DNA from: CALOCN01 sp942491735
GTDB lineage: Bacteria; Eisenbacteria; RBG-16-71-46; JABDJR01
Reading direction: 5' to 3'
NCBI GenBank assembly: GCA_942491735.1
Contig: CALOCN010000014.1
Coordinates: 2,294,001 to 2,358,000, forward strand
Length of the DNA stretch: 64,000 nucleotides
The position numbers were made by a program, and so were the translations under genes. Positions 29,587 through 39,329 of this stretch are shown here, one piece after another; within the stretch, counting starts at the first letter, position 1, and every line of letters begins with the position of its first letter. The notes under the pieces were generated by a model. That model did no database searches and was not told the origin of the DNA. It was given only the letters and a program-made list of their open reading frames with translations.

Positions 29587-32168
29587 GAGGGGTCTCCGTG
29601 GCGCGCTTTCCAGGCCGCGATGAGGCGGAGGGCGTCCATTGGGGTCAGTCGTTCCGGATCCACGGCAAGAAGGTCGTCGAGCAGCTCGTTCCCCACCGGT
29701 TCGAACAGGGTGAGCTGGGAGCGTGGCCCGGTGTCCCGGGGCGAGGCCGTGCGTGCGAATCGCCCGGTCTCCAGCCGGCCCAGGATCTCCCGGGCCCGAT
29801 CCACCACGCCGGGTGGGATTCCGGCCAACTCGGCGACGTGGATCCCATAGCTCTTGTCGGCGGCTCCGGGCACGATCTTGCGCAGGAAGATCACCGAGCC
29901 GTTCCACTCCTTGACCTCGACGTTGAGGTTGACCACCCGGGCCAGGGTCTCGCTCAGCGAGGTGAGCTCGTGGAAGTGGGTAGCAAACAGGGTGCGGGGC
30001 GGCTCGTCCCGTTGATGGAGGTTCTCGGTGACCGCCCAGGCGATGCTCAGCCCGTCGTAGGTGCTGGTGCCCCGCCCCACCTCATCGAGAAGAACCAGAC
30101 TCCGCTCCGTGGCCGCGTTGAGGATGGTCGCGGTCTCCTCCATCTCCACCATGAAAGTGGACTGTCCGCGGGAGATGTTGTCCGATGCCCCCACCCGGGT
30201 GAACACCCGGTCCACGATGCCGACCCGCGCGGACTCGGCCGGAACGAACGATCCCATCTGGGCCAGGATGGTAAGAATGCCGGCCTGGCGCAGGAAGGTC
30301 GACTTGCCCGCCATGTTGGGACCGGTGATGATGGCGATCTGCCGGACCCGTCCGTCCAGGTCGAGATCGTTGGGCACGAACTCGCCCGCCGGGAGCAGGT
30401 GCTCCACCACGGGATGACGGGCCTCGGTAAACCGCAGCACCGGTTCGTCCACGATTGCCGGGCGAACCCACCCACGATCCATGGCTACCCGGCACAGGGA
30501 CAGGGCCACATCGGCGTCGGCAATCACGTCGGCCAGGGCCTGGAGATCGGCGGCACGCTCCACCACCCGGGTGCGCAACCCGGCGAACAGGGAAAGCTCG
30601 AGCGCGCGCAGACGTTCTTCCGCGCGCAGGATACGTTCTTCCTCGGTCTTGAGCTCCGGGGTCACGAACCGTTCCGCGTTGACCAGGGTCTGCTTGCGGA
30701 TGTAGTGCTCCGGCACCTTGTCCTGGTGTGCCGCGGTCACCTCGAGGTAGTAGCCGAAGACCTTGTTGAACCCGATCTTGAGGGTGGGAATCCCCGTCGC
30801 CTCCCGTTCCTGCCGCTGCAGCGAAGCGATCCACTCCTTGCCCCCCCGGGCGAGGCCTCGCAGCTCATCGAGCTCGCCGTGCCAGCCGTCGCGGAACACG
30901 CCCCCCTCTCCGGCGGTGGCCGGCGGTTCCTCGGTGATGGCCCGATCCAGTTCCTCGCCGAGATCGGTGAGGTCGGGAAGGGCGGCGGCAAGGCGGGCCC
31001 AGGCGTCGCCGCGGAATGCCTCCAGGCGCTCGCGCAGGGGCGGTCCGGCCAGACAGCTCTCCGCGACCCCGCGCAGGTCGCGTGGCGACGCCTTGCCGGC
31101 GGCCGCCTTGGCCAGGAGACGTTCCACATCCCGCACGCCCCCCAGGATTGCGGAGAGGGCATCGGCTTCCTCGGTGCGCTCGGTCAGTTCCTGCACCATG
31201 TCCAGCCGGGCTTCGATGGCGCTCCGATCGATGAGCGGGCGTTCCAGCCAGGACCGCAGCCGGCGTGTCCCCAGGGTGGTGCGGGTCCGGTCGAGGACGG
31301 TGAGCACGGTCGGTTGCCGCTCCTCGCCGGACATGGACCGGGTCAGTTCCAGGTTCCGCCGGGTCGTCGCATCGAGCCCGAGGAACGAGGCCACGGCCAG
31401 CCGACGCATGCGCACCAGGTGGGAGAGGGATTCCCCGCGCACCTCGCGCAGGTAGCTGAGCAGGGCGGCGGCCGCCCCGATGGCCGGGCCCAGGTCCTCG
31501 CAGTCGAACCCGCGCAACGACTGGACGCCGAAGTGCTTGGTGAGGCGGGTGCGACCCCGGGCCGGGTCGAACCACCACCCGGGTCGTCGCACCGGAACCG
31601 GGGCCTCCGGTGGAAGACCGGGCAGGTCGGCGTCGTCGGCGGTCACCCACTCGCTGATCACCAGCCGGGAGACATCCTCGGTGAAACGGGCCGCGGGCAG
31701 ATCGTCCAGGAGGAACTCGCCGGTGGTCACATCGGCGGCCGCGAAACCGACCGTCTCCCCGTCGCGATGCAGCGCGGCCACGAAGTTGTTGCGGGTCTCC
31801 GGAACCAGGGTGTCGCTGACCGCGGTTCCCGGGGTGACGATCTCCACCACGCTCCGGTCCACGATGCCCTTGGTCGTGGCCGGGTCCCCGACCTGTTCGC
31901 ACACCGCGACCCGGTGCCCCTGGCGCACCAGACGGGAGATGTAGCCTTCGGCGGCATGATAGGGCACCCCCGCCATGGGGATGGGATCGGGGCGTCCCTT
32001 GTCGCGTGTGGTCAGGGTGAGACCGAGGACCTTGGCGGCCAGCTCGGCGTCCTCGAAGAACATCTCGTAGAAGTCACCCATGCGGAAGAACAGGACGGCA
32101 TCCGGGTGGGCTTCCTTGAGCGACAGGTACTGCCGCATCATCGGCGTCTGTTTCGGATCCCGGGCCAC
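29583..32168 (-). CDS. mutS: DNA mismatch repair protein MutS
   Basis: Mismatch recognition ATPase, 861 residues, the normal MutS1 length. The N-terminal mismatch domain carries RMGDFYEMFFEDAE with the Phe-x-Glu wedge near residue 35. The core and clamp domains follow (lever helices around 260-560). The ATPase domain has Walker A TGPNMAGKSTFLRQ, Walker B SLVLLDEVGRGTSTYDG and ATHFHELTSL. The usual C-terminal helix-turn-helix region is present. It starts at GTG (32168), overlapping the upstream TAG stop as TAGTG. No mutL is visible in this window. Confidence 0.97.
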   Translation of the reverse strand: MARDPKQTPMMRQYLSLKEAHPDAVLFFRMGDFYEMFFEDAELAAKVLGLTLTTRDKGRPDPIPMAGVPYHAAEGYISRLVRQGHRVAVCEQVGDPATTKGIVDRSVVEIVTPGTAVSDTLVPETRNNFVAALHRDGETVGFAAADVTTGEFLLDDLPAARFTEDVSRLVISEWVTADDADLPGLPPEAPVPVRRPGWWFDPARGRTRLTKHFGVQSLRGFDCEDLGPAIGAAAALLSYLREVRGESLSHLVRMRRLAVASFLGLDATTRRNLELTRSMSGEERQPTVLTVLDRTRTTLGTRRLRSWLERPLIDRSAIEARLDMVQELTERTEEADALSAILGGVRDVERLLAKAAAGKASPRDLRGVAESCLAGPPLRERLEAFRGDAWARLAAALPDLTDLGEELDRAITEEPPATAGEGGVFRDGWHGELDELRGLARGGKEWIASLQRQEREATGIPTLKIGFNKVFGYYLEVTAAHQDKVPEHYIRKQTLVNAERFVTPELKTEEERILRAEERLRALELSLFAGLRTRVVERAADLQALADVIADADVALSLCRVAMDRGWVRPAIVDEPVLRFTEARHPVVEHLLPAGEFVPNDLDLDGRVRQIAIITGPNMAGKSTFLRQAGILTILAQMGSFVPAESARVGIVDRVFTRVGASDNISRGQSTFMVEMEETATILNAATERSLVLLDEVGRGTSTYDGLSIAWAVTENLHQRDEPPRTLFATHFHELTSLSETLARVVNLNVEVKEWNGSVIFLRKIVPGAADKSYGIHVAELAGIPPGVVDRAREILGRLETGRFARTASPRDTGPRSQLTLFEPVGNELLDDLLAVDPERLTPMDALRLIAAWKARHGDPS

Positions 32169-33223
32169 TAGGGGGTCTCCCGCTCGAGCACCGTGAAACC
32201 GAGTCCGAAACCGGCTCCCAGGGAATCCCCCACCGCCTCGGCGGCATCCCGATCGGCGAAGGCCCCGACCAGGACCCGGGATAGACCATCGGCACCGCTC
32301 TCGATGAACACTCCTTCGACGCCGCGTCCCTCGAGGGCCCTGGCCAAACCGTCCGCGTTGCCCCGCACGCTGAACGCGCCAACCTGCAGGACATACTCAC
32401 GGGATCCCGCCCGACCGGTGTCCGCGGGGGCCGCCTCCGTCTCCGGATCCTTGACCGGGGGGCTCGGCCCCACCACCAGTCCCGCCAGGCGCTCGCGGGC
32501 CAGGGGCGCTTCGAGAGCATCCGGTGCACGGGCACCGAGCACTTCCAGAAGCACGGCGGCGTCTTCCTCCTGCCCGAGGGCGATCAGACACTCGGCTTCG
32601 TGCCAGGCGGCGGTGGACCACCACCCCGGACCGGAACCGCTTTCCTCACGCAGCGCACGATACTGCAGGATGGCCGCGTCACAATCCCCGGCGATGCGGT
32701 GGGCATCCCCGAGGGCGAGACGCGCCCGTTGCCGCAGGGATCGGCTACCCGAACGGGCGGCCTGCTCCAGGTTCCTCCTTGCCGTGTCGCCGTCCCCCAA
32801 TGCCAGGGCGGCAAGCCCCGTCCAGAGGGACCCCTCCTCCACCAGCCCGCTCTCCCGGGCCAGGTCGAAGGCGGCGAGGGCGTCGTCCAGATCGCCCCGG
32901 GCGAAGGCCACGTGTCCAAGGGCGAGGTGGAGATGACCCGCGCGTCCCTGTGGATCCTCACCCACGAGTTGGCGGAGGCGGGACTCGTACTGGGCTCCGT
33001 CCTCCTCGAGGGTGGCCCGCTGGAGGATGGCCCGGTCGCGATCGGCAATCGGGACCGCCTCCACCGCGAGAAGGGAATCGAGCATTTCCCGTGCCTGCGC
33101 GCGCTGTCCGGTAGCGACGAGTGCCTGCACACGGTCGAGGGAGGCCTCGGCGACCGGAACCAGGATCAGGACCAGAAAGACCCAGAGGACGCGGAGACCC
33201 CGCCTAGTCGATGGGTGTCGCAT
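32168..33223 (-). CDS. TPR protein with C-terminal SPOR domain
   Basis: A 351-residue envelope protein. The N-terminus has a signal or anchor helix (GLRVLWVFLVLILVPVAEA). TPR-like repeats occupy the middle (GHLHLALGHVAFARGDLDDALAAFDLARE, QRARLALGDAHRIAGDCDAAILQY). The final ~75 residues are a SPOR domain (YVLQVGAFSVRGNADGLARAL…SRVLVGAFADRDAAEAV), which in known cases binds denuded glycan at division sites. The ATG at 33223 overlaps the LapB-like gene by 20 bases; mutS begins on its stop. A role in cell-wall or division organisation is likely but not specific. Confidence 0.8.
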   Translation of the reverse strand: MRHPSTRRGLRVLWVFLVLILVPVAEASLDRVQALVATGQRAQAREMLDSLLAVEAVPIADRDRAILQRATLEEDGAQYESRLRQLVGEDPQGRAGHLHLALGHVAFARGDLDDALAAFDLARESGLVEEGSLWTGLAALALGDGDTARRNLEQAARSGSRSLRQRARLALGDAHRIAGDCDAAILQYRALREESGSGPGWWSTAAWHEAECLIALGQEEDAAVLLEVLGARAPDALEAPLARERLAGLVVGPSPPVKDPETEAAPADTGRAGSREYVLQVGAFSVRGNADGLARALEGRGVEGVFIESGADGLSRVLVGAFADRDAAEAVGDSLGAGFGLGFTVLERETP

Positions 33224-34283
33224 GGTCGTCCGCACTGGCCAGCATCCGGTCGAGCCGCGCGAGCGCGGCCTGGGGATCCTCGCGGTCCAGGGCCAAACGC
33301 ACCCACTGCCGATGACCGCGCAGGTTGGCCGGGTCGATCTCCAGCGCCTCGCGGACAAAGGTCTCCGCCTCCTCGAGGTCCCCCTTGCGCCGATGGATCT
33401 CGGCCAGGGCCAGGAGGGCGGGAGCGGCCGCCTCGCGCGGGGTCCGGTCGACCAGCTCGCGATAGAAGGAGATGACCTCGCCGAAATGTCCCAACTCGAA
33501 GAACGCGCGCTCCAGTCTTTCGAAGACCAGGTTGGCGCTCTCGGGTGTGGCCAGGGCGTAGGTGCGCCAATGCTCCACGGCGGCCTCCAGCTTGCCGGCT
33601 GCCTGCTCCATGTCTCCCAGATGCAGATGCGCGGCCACACAATCACCGTCGAGTTCGAGGGCCTTGTCGAAGTGTTCCCGGGCGAGCTTCAGGTTGTCCG
33701 CGGCCAGTTCACGCTCCCCGACCGCGGTGCGGTAGCGCGCCAGTTCGGAGCCGTCGTCCTTGCCCTGCGCCTTGAGACGCTGTTCCACCGCTCCAATGGC
33801 CCGCGGCCAGTCCCCCAGCGCTTCGGCCACCTCCTGCACCGCACGCAGGGCGAACCGGTTGTGACGATCCAGACGAAGCAGGCGTTCGGCGCTCTGACCC
33901 GCCTCCTCGTACCGTTTGGCCGCGAGGTAGTCCCGGGTGATGCTCTCCAGGATCCGGGTCCGCGCGGCATCGGACAGCCCGGTGCGGACGGTGAGATCCC
34001 GGTGCACGGCGAGGGCCTTCTGGACCTCACCGCTGTCGCGCAACAGGTCTCCCATCCGGATATAGGCGTCGAGGTTGTCGCTGTTCTCCTGGACCGCCTC
34101 CTTGAGGCTGACCAGGGCAAGCCGAGGGTCGCCGGCGATCAGGGCGGTGAGCGCGCGGGTATACGCCTCTTCCTTGGCCGGTTCCTGGCGGCGCGTCCTG
34201 CGGGTCCAGGCCCAGACCACCCAACCCACGAGCAGGAGGGCCAGGACCGCGGCCGCCGCGCCCAGGAGTGCGGGAGTGTCCAT
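33204..34283 (-). CDS. LapB/YciM-like membrane-anchored TPR protein
   Basis: A 359-residue protein with one N-terminal helix (LLGAAAAVLALLLVGWVVWAW) and cytoplasmic TPRs (YTRALTALIAGDPRLALVSLKEAVQENSD, DAYIRMGDLLRDSGEVQKAL, AHLHLGDMEQAAGKLEAAVEHW). Layout and position next to lapA match LapB, which tunes LpxC turnover and LPS amount in E. coli. Against a full equivalence: no C-terminal rubredoxin-like CxxC pairs are seen, and the chain ends SADDHATPID. Six bases separate it from lapA. Best called LapB-like. Confidence 0.75.
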   Translation of the reverse strand: MDTPALLGAAAAVLALLLVGWVVWAWTRRTRRQEPAKEEAYTRALTALIAGDPRLALVSLKEAVQENSDNLDAYIRMGDLLRDSGEVQKALAVHRDLTVRTGLSDAARTRILESITRDYLAAKRYEEAGQSAERLLRLDRHNRFALRAVQEVAEALGDWPRAIGAVEQRLKAQGKDDGSELARYRTAVGERELAADNLKLAREHFDKALELDGDCVAAHLHLGDMEQAAGKLEAAVEHWRTYALATPESANLVFERLERAFFELGHFGEVISFYRELVDRTPREAAAPALLALAEIHRRKGDLEEAETFVREALEIDPANLRGHRQWVRLALDREDPQAALARLDRMLASADDHATPID

Positions 34284-34289
34284 GGCCGC

Positions 34290-34640
34290 CTAGTCCTCGT
34301 CCCGATCGTCGGTCAGGGCCGGCGGAAGAATCCCGGGATCCAGATCCTTGACCGGCATGTTGCGCAGGTCGGTGAGCTCGCGGGTCAGCTCCCGGTTCTT
34401 GCGCCGCAGCCCGGCAACCTCCGACTTGGAGGCGACGACCTGGAAGAATGAAATGACGAACCCCAGGAGCATTCCGAGAACGAGACTCCCGACGAGGGCC
34501 ACCGGCAACTCGAGGTTGGCGATGGTCGGGATGTGGGGACCGCGAAGATAGATGTTGACCGTCTGGTCGGTGTTCCACAGGGAGACGAGGAGGAGACCGG
34601 CAAGGAGAAGGACTCCCAGGACCGCTTTGACGAACCACAT
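34290..34640 (-). CDS. LapA family protein
   Basis: A 116-residue inner-membrane protein with two helices (AVLGVLLLAGLLLVSLWN and LPVALVGSLVLGMLLGFVISFFQVV) separated by VNIYLRGPHIPTIANLE, the standard LapA/DUF1049 layout, followed by a coiled-coil-like cytoplasmic tail (EVAGLRRKNRELTRELTDL). The partner LapB-like gene follows by six bases. Twenty-nine bases after miaB. Assigned as LapA domain protein; whether it acts on LPS here is unknown. Confidence 0.8.
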   Translation of the reverse strand: MWFVKAVLGVLLLAGLLLVSLWNTDQTVNIYLRGPHIPTIANLELPVALVGSLVLGMLLGFVISFFQVVASKSEVAGLRRKNRELTRELTDLRNMPVKDLDPGILPPALTDDRDED

Positions 34641-34669
34641 GGCTTGACTCCTGCGCGACGGCGGGTCGC

Positions 34670-35998
34670 CTAGGCGACGACTTCCGCCGCGGTCGATTCG
34701 TGGACCGGTTCACCCGTGAGGGTCATACCCCGGCTTTCGGTTACCCGAACCCGGCGCAGCGAGCCGATCCAGGAGACCTCCCCGGGAAACACGACGTTCT
34801 TGAACTCGGGGGTCTTCCCCACCACCCGACCCGGATCCCGTCCACTGACCCCGTCTACCAGCACTTCCACCTCGCCTCCCACGAAGCGGGATGTCCGCTC
34901 GTCGGAGATCCTGCGCTGCATCTCGATGATGGATGCCAACCGACGCTGCTTGTCGCCGGGCGACACGTCGTCCTCGATCCCGGCCGAGACCGTGCCCCGG
35001 CGGGGGGAGTACTTGAACATGAACGCGGAGTCGAATCGCACCCGCTGCATCACGTCGACGGTGCGGGCAAAGTCGTCGTCGGTCTCACCCGGATAGCCCA
35101 CGATGACGTCGGTGGACAGGGCCACGTTGGGCATGAGTTCCCGGGCGCGATCGATCAGGGCCAGATACCGGGCCGCGGTGTACTCGCGGTTCATGGAGGC
35201 GAGAACCCGATCGCTTCCCGACTGCATGGGGAGATGGAGGTGGGGCATGATGGCCGGCTCCTGCGCCATGGCCACCAGGACATCGTCGGTCATGTAGCCG
35301 GGATGCGAGGTGGTATAGCGGACCCGGGCGATGTCCTCCACCCGGGCCACCTGCCGCAGGCAGTCGGCAAGGCCGAACTCGCCATCGCGATAGTGGTTCA
35401 CGTTCTGCCCCAGCAGGGTGATCTCGCGTACCCCCTGGCTCGCGCACCACTCGGCCTCCCGCACCACCTGACCGATCGGCTTGGACCGCTCCGGTCCGCG
35501 GGTGAAGGGAACGATGCAGTAGTGACAGGCGTTGTCGCACCCGCGAATGATGGTGAGAAACGTCTTCACTTCCCCCGGTTTGAGCTCGGGGTGATCCTCG
35601 ATGACGAAGTCGCGGGCATACCCGACGTCCACCTGGGGCCGCCCGCTGTCCAATCGTGCGTTGAGCACATCCATGAACCGTGGGTAGGCTCCGGAACCGA
35701 TGACCAGATCCAGGTACGGGACCCGGCTCAGGAACTCCCCTCCCAGGCGCTGGGCCATGCACCCGGTCACTCCGAGGAGACGGATGGTGCCGTCCTCCTT
35801 GAGGGGGCGCAGCCGTCCGAGCCGGCTGACCACCTTGGACTCCGCATGCTCGCGGATGCTGCAGGTGTTCAGCAGAACCAGGTCCGCTTCCTCGGCCCTG
35901 GGCACGAGTTCGTAACCGGCCTCGACCAGCTTCTTCTGGATGACGTGTGTCTCGTTGATGTTCATCTGGCAGCCGAACGTCTCGAGATGCGCTTTCAT
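34670..35998 (-). CDS. miaB: tRNA-2-methylthio-N6-dimethylallyladenosine synthase
   Basis: Radical-SAM, [4Fe-4S] methylthiotransferase for A37 of tRNAs reading UNN codons. The 442 residues contain the UPF0004 cluster cysteines (TFGCQMNINET, LNTCSIREHA, VTGCMAQRLGG), the radical-SAM CxxxCxxC (GCDNACHYCIVPFTRG), and a C-terminal TRAM domain. Two starts are possible: GTG at 36013 (GTGA overlap with mtaB) and ATG at 35998, which has a better GAGGGAG site 8 bases upstream and gives the usual MKAHLETFGCQMN start. The second is used. Confidence 0.96.
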   Translation of the reverse strand: MKAHLETFGCQMNINETHVIQKKLVEAGYELVPRAEEADLVLLNTCSIREHAESKVVSRLGRLRPLKEDGTIRLLGVTGCMAQRLGGEFLSRVPYLDLVIGSGAYPRFMDVLNARLDSGRPQVDVGYARDFVIEDHPELKPGEVKTFLTIIRGCDNACHYCIVPFTRGPERSKPIGQVVREAEWCASQGVREITLLGQNVNHYRDGEFGLADCLRQVARVEDIARVRYTTSHPGYMTDDVLVAMAQEPAIMPHLHLPMQSGSDRVLASMNREYTAARYLALIDRARELMPNVALSTDVIVGYPGETDDDFARTVDVMQRVRFDSAFMFKYSPRRGTVSAGIEDDVSPGDKQRRLASIIEMQRRISDERTSRFVGGEVEVLVDGVSGRDPGRVVGKTPEFKNVVFPGEVSWIGSLRRVRVTESRGMTLTGEPVHESTAAEVVA

Positions 35999-36009
35999 GG
36001 ACGGCTCCC

Positions 36010-37362
36010 TCACGGTATCCCCTCGATCATGTCACCCACCAGACCATCGTCCTGCAACCCGGTCACCCTGACAAGGGCGAAGCGGCCGACCAGGTTCTTG
36101 CGGGCGGGAAAGCGAACCCGTACGTAGGTCTCGTCGAGGCCCTGCGACATCCCGTCCGCCCGGGTCTCCTCCACCAGGACCGTGACCGGGTCCCCGATCC
36201 GGGACTGGCGGAACATCCGATGCTTGGCCGCGACAAGGGCGTTGGCCGCGGCGAGCCGCCGGGCGCTCATGTCCCCGGGCGGTCGTCCCGACCAGCTCGC
36301 GGCGGGGGTGTTGGGGCGCGGCGAGTAGGTGAACGGGTGGAGGTAGGTGAACGGGAGATCGTTGAGGAAGGCAAGGGTCTCCCGGAAGTCCCCCTCGGTC
36401 TCACCCGGAAATCCGAGGATCAGATCCGCCCCCAGACCGAGACGGGGAACGCGTGAGGCCACCTCGAGCACGCGCCGGCGATAGACCGGGGTGCGATAGG
36501 AACGACGCATCCGGCGCAGTTGAACGTCGCTTCCCGACTGCAGCGGGAGATGCAGATGGGGGGCGAGCACGTCCGAAGCGGCCAGGAGTTCGACCATGCG
36601 GGCATCGATCTCCTGGGGTTCGACAGAGGAAAGACGCACCCGGAAACGATGGGGCGAGGGCAGGGTGATCAGTGCCTCCACCAGCTCGGAGAGCCGGCGC
36701 CGGGGCTTCAGGTCCAATCCGTAGTGCCCGAGGTGCGTGCCGGTGAGCACCATCTCGCGATGACCGGTGTCGAGCAGTCGTCGTGCTTCGTCCAGTACCG
36801 ACTCCAGGGTATGACTCCGCGAGCCGCCCCGGGTCTGGGGAATCACGCAATAGGTGCAGGCGCAATCACATCCGTCCTGCACCCGGAGCAGGGCACGGGT
36901 CCGCTCCTCGAGACCGATGGCGCGCAGGGTCGTCATCGGATTCCCTTCGAGGGACCCCACCTCCACCCGTGCCGGTCCCGTATCCGGAAGCCCGGCGAGG
37001 AGGGTTTCCAGGACATCCTTTTCCCGATGCCCGGCAACCAGCGCCACCCCCGGCAGATCCTTGATCTCCTGGGGCGCCCGCTGGGCATAGCAACCGGTCA
37101 CCACCACCCGGGCCCGGGGCACACGGCGATGGACACTCCGGATGTATTGCCGGGCTTCCTGGTCCGCGCGCCCGGTCACCGAGCAGGTGTTCACGACCAC
37201 GATGTCCGCGTCCGCATCATTGGACACGACGGCGTAGCCACGCCGCCGTGTCCCCTGCTGCATTCCCGCGGTCTCGTAGAGGTTGAGCTTGCACCCGAAG
37301 GTGCGGAAAGCGACCTTGGGCGCGGTCCCGGTCAGACCGAGAGTTTCCGCGCTGGTGGTCAC
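36010..37362 (-). CDS. mtaB: tRNA t6A37 methylthiotransferase
   Basis: Radical-SAM enzyme converting t6A to ms2t6A at tRNA position 37; 450 residues. UPF0004 cysteines: FRTFGCKLNLYET, VNTCSVTGRADQEAR, VVTGCYAQRAPQ. The radical-SAM cluster motif is GCDCACTYCVIPQTRGGSRS. VNTCSVTxxAD and CKLN separate MtaB from MiaB. The C-terminal TRAM part is DETYVRVRFPARKNLVGRFALVRV. Its start overlaps rpsA's stop by ATGA, so translation-linked genes for S1 and two tRNA anticodon-loop thiolases are in series. Confidence 0.95.
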   Translation of the reverse strand: MTTSAETLGLTGTAPKVAFRTFGCKLNLYETAGMQQGTRRRGYAVVSNDADADIVVVNTCSVTGRADQEARQYIRSVHRRVPRARVVVTGCYAQRAPQEIKDLPGVALVAGHREKDVLETLLAGLPDTGPARVEVGSLEGNPMTTLRAIGLEERTRALLRVQDGCDCACTYCVIPQTRGGSRSHTLESVLDEARRLLDTGHREMVLTGTHLGHYGLDLKPRRRLSELVEALITLPSPHRFRVRLSSVEPQEIDARMVELLAASDVLAPHLHLPLQSGSDVQLRRMRRSYRTPVYRRRVLEVASRVPRLGLGADLILGFPGETEGDFRETLAFLNDLPFTYLHPFTYSPRPNTPAASWSGRPPGDMSARRLAAANALVAAKHRMFRQSRIGDPVTVLVEETRADGMSQGLDETYVRVRFPARKNLVGRFALVRVTGLQDDGLVGDMIEGIP

Positions 37363-39329
37363 GCTTTCGGCTCTCCCTCCTCCGGAGTATCGTCCGAGGC
37401 CGGCTCCCCGGTCGCGGTCTCTTCCGTGGAACCGTCGACCGCATCCTCCGCGGGTGCGGGCGCTTCCGCGTTGGCTGCCGCATCCGCCTCGGCGGTGGCC
37501 TCCGCATCCGCGGCCCCCTGCAGGGCCTCACCGAGGCGGTCGCCCAGGGATGCCGAACCGGAGCCGCTGTAGCGACCGGCGATCTCGCGCATGCTGGGCG
37601 GCGCCGGCGGCGGCGGAAGCTCCTCCTCGAGGTCCGCGCCTTCGACCGGCTCGACATCCCGCACCGCGAGCACGATGCGCTGATTGTCGCCGTCGACCCG
37701 GGTCACCTTGAGCTGAAGCGATTCGCCTTCCTTGAAGACGTCGCCCGGCTTCTGCTTCTCGTCGATGCCCAGCTGGGACATGGGAACGAATCCCTCGATG
37801 TCGTCGCCGAGGTCCACCACCACGCCGCGATCAATGAGACGGGTGATGGTGCCGTCGACCAGGGTCAGCTGCTCGAAGCGCGCCGCCAGCTGGGGCCAGG
37901 GATTCTCCTGGGTCTGCTTGAGCCCCAGGGAAATGCGACGACCTTCCTTGTCGATGTTGAGGATCTCGACCGTCACCTCGTCGCCCTTCTTGACCACCTC
38001 GGAGGGGTGGTTGACCCGCTTGGTCCAGGACATGTCCGAGATGTGGACCAGTCCGTCGATCCCCTCTTCCAGCTCCACGAAGGCCCCGAAATTGGTCAGG
38101 TTGCGGACCTTGCCGGTGATGCGGGACCCGATGGGGTACTTGAGGTCCAGGGTCTCCCAGGGGTCGGTCTCGGTCTGCTTGAGCGAGAGGGAGATCTTCT
38201 CGTTCTCCTTGTCGACCTTGAGCACGACGCACTCGACCGCGTCGCCGATGTTGACCACCTTGGAGGGATGGCGCACATGACGGGTCCAGGACATCTCGGT
38301 GATGTAGATGAGTCCCTCGACGCCCTTCTCCAACTCGACGAACGCGCCGTAATCGGTGATGGAGACGACCTTGCCGCGAACGCGGGTCCCCACCTTGTAC
38401 TTCTCCTCGACGTTCTCCCACGGGTAGGGGGTGAGCTGCTTGAGCCCGAGGCTGATGCGCTCACGCTCCGGGTCGAAGCTCAGCACCTTGACCATGATCT
38501 TGTCGCCGATGTTCACCACCTCGGACGGGTGGCTGACCCGGCCCCAGGACATGTCGGTGATGTGGAGGAGGCCGTCGATGCCGCCCAGATCCACGAAGGC
38601 ACCGAAGTCGGTGATGTTCTTGACCACGCCCTCGCGGACCTGATCCTTGGCCAGCTCGCCGAGGATCTTGCCCTTGAGCTGGGCGCGCTCCTCCTCGAGG
38701 ACCACGCGGCGGGACACCACGATGTTCCGCCGGCGCTTGTTGAGCTTGATGATCTTGAACCGCATGACCTGGTGCAGGAGCTCTTCCACGTTCTGCACCT
38801 GGCGCAAAGCGATCTGCGACCCGGGCAGGAAGGCCTCGACCCCGAACAGGTCGACCACCACGCCCCCCTTGATCCGGCGCAGCAGGCGTCCCTCGACGAC
38901 CTGGTTGTCGTCGTGCGCTTCCTTGACCTTGTCCCACACCTTGACGAAGTCGGCGCGGGTCTTGGAGAGCTCGACCAGACCGTCGGCGTTCTCCATCTTC
39001 TCGAGGAAGACATCGATGACGTCGCCCACGTTGATGGACCCGGCGTCGGCGAACTCGCTGATGGAAATGACGCCCTCGGACTTGCCGCCGATATCGACCA
39101 GCACTTCCTTGTCATCCAGTCGCAGCACGGTGCCGGAGACGATCTCTCCCTCGTCGAGGGTGCGGAGCGACTCCTCCATCATGTCGAGCATGTCCATGGC
39201 CAGCGGGTTGTCGGCAATGGATCCGTCTTCATCCTCGTCGCGGTTGAGGATCTTCAGGGCGGCGAATTTTTCCTCGCGGGTGAGTTCCACCGGCGCTTCC
39301 GCCGTGGCCTCCTGGGTTTCTTCGGACAT
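37359..39329 (-). CDS. rpsA: 30S ribosomal protein S1
   Basis: mRNA-binding ribosomal protein; 656 residues. After an acidic N-terminus (MSEETQEATAEAPVELTREEK) come six S1/OB repeats, with the strongest motifs in repeats 3-6 (VVKNITDFGAFVDLGGIDGLLHITD, GKVRNLTNFGAFVELEEGIDGLVHISD). The C-terminal ~110 residues are low-complexity and Ala/Glu/Pro rich (ADAEATAEADAAANAEAP), longer than typical. GGAGGCAGTTACACCC precedes the ATG at 39329. Expressed from a promoter about 430 bases upstream with a structured leader. It leads a ~13 kb leftward gene run. Confidence 0.96.
   Translation of the reverse strand: MSEETQEATAEAPVELTREEKFAALKILNRDEDEDGSIADNPLAMDMLDMMEESLRTLDEGEIVSGTVLRLDDKEVLVDIGGKSEGVISISEFADAGSINVGDVIDVFLEKMENADGLVELSKTRADFVKVWDKVKEAHDDNQVVEGRLLRRIKGGVVVDLFGVEAFLPGSQIALRQVQNVEELLHQVMRFKIIKLNKRRRNIVVSRRVVLEEERAQLKGKILGELAKDQVREGVVKNITDFGAFVDLGGIDGLLHITDMSWGRVSHPSEVVNIGDKIMVKVLSFDPERERISLGLKQLTPYPWENVEEKYKVGTRVRGKVVSITDYGAFVELEKGVEGLIYITEMSWTRHVRHPSKVVNIGDAVECVVLKVDKENEKISLSLKQTETDPWETLDLKYPIGSRITGKVRNLTNFGAFVELEEGIDGLVHISDMSWTKRVNHPSEVVKKGDEVTVEILNIDKEGRRISLGLKQTQENPWPQLAARFEQLTLVDGTITRLIDRGVVVDLGDDIEGFVPMSQLGIDEKQKPGDVFKEGESLQLKVTRVDGDNQRIVLAVRDVEPVEGADLEEELPPPPAPPSMREIAGRYSGSGSASLGDRLGEALQGAADAEATAEADAAANAEAPAPAEDAVDGSTEETATGEPASDDTPEEGEPKA

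Noticed and set aside
29598..32171. Rightward open frame of 857 codons
   Set aside because: Exact antisense of mutS.
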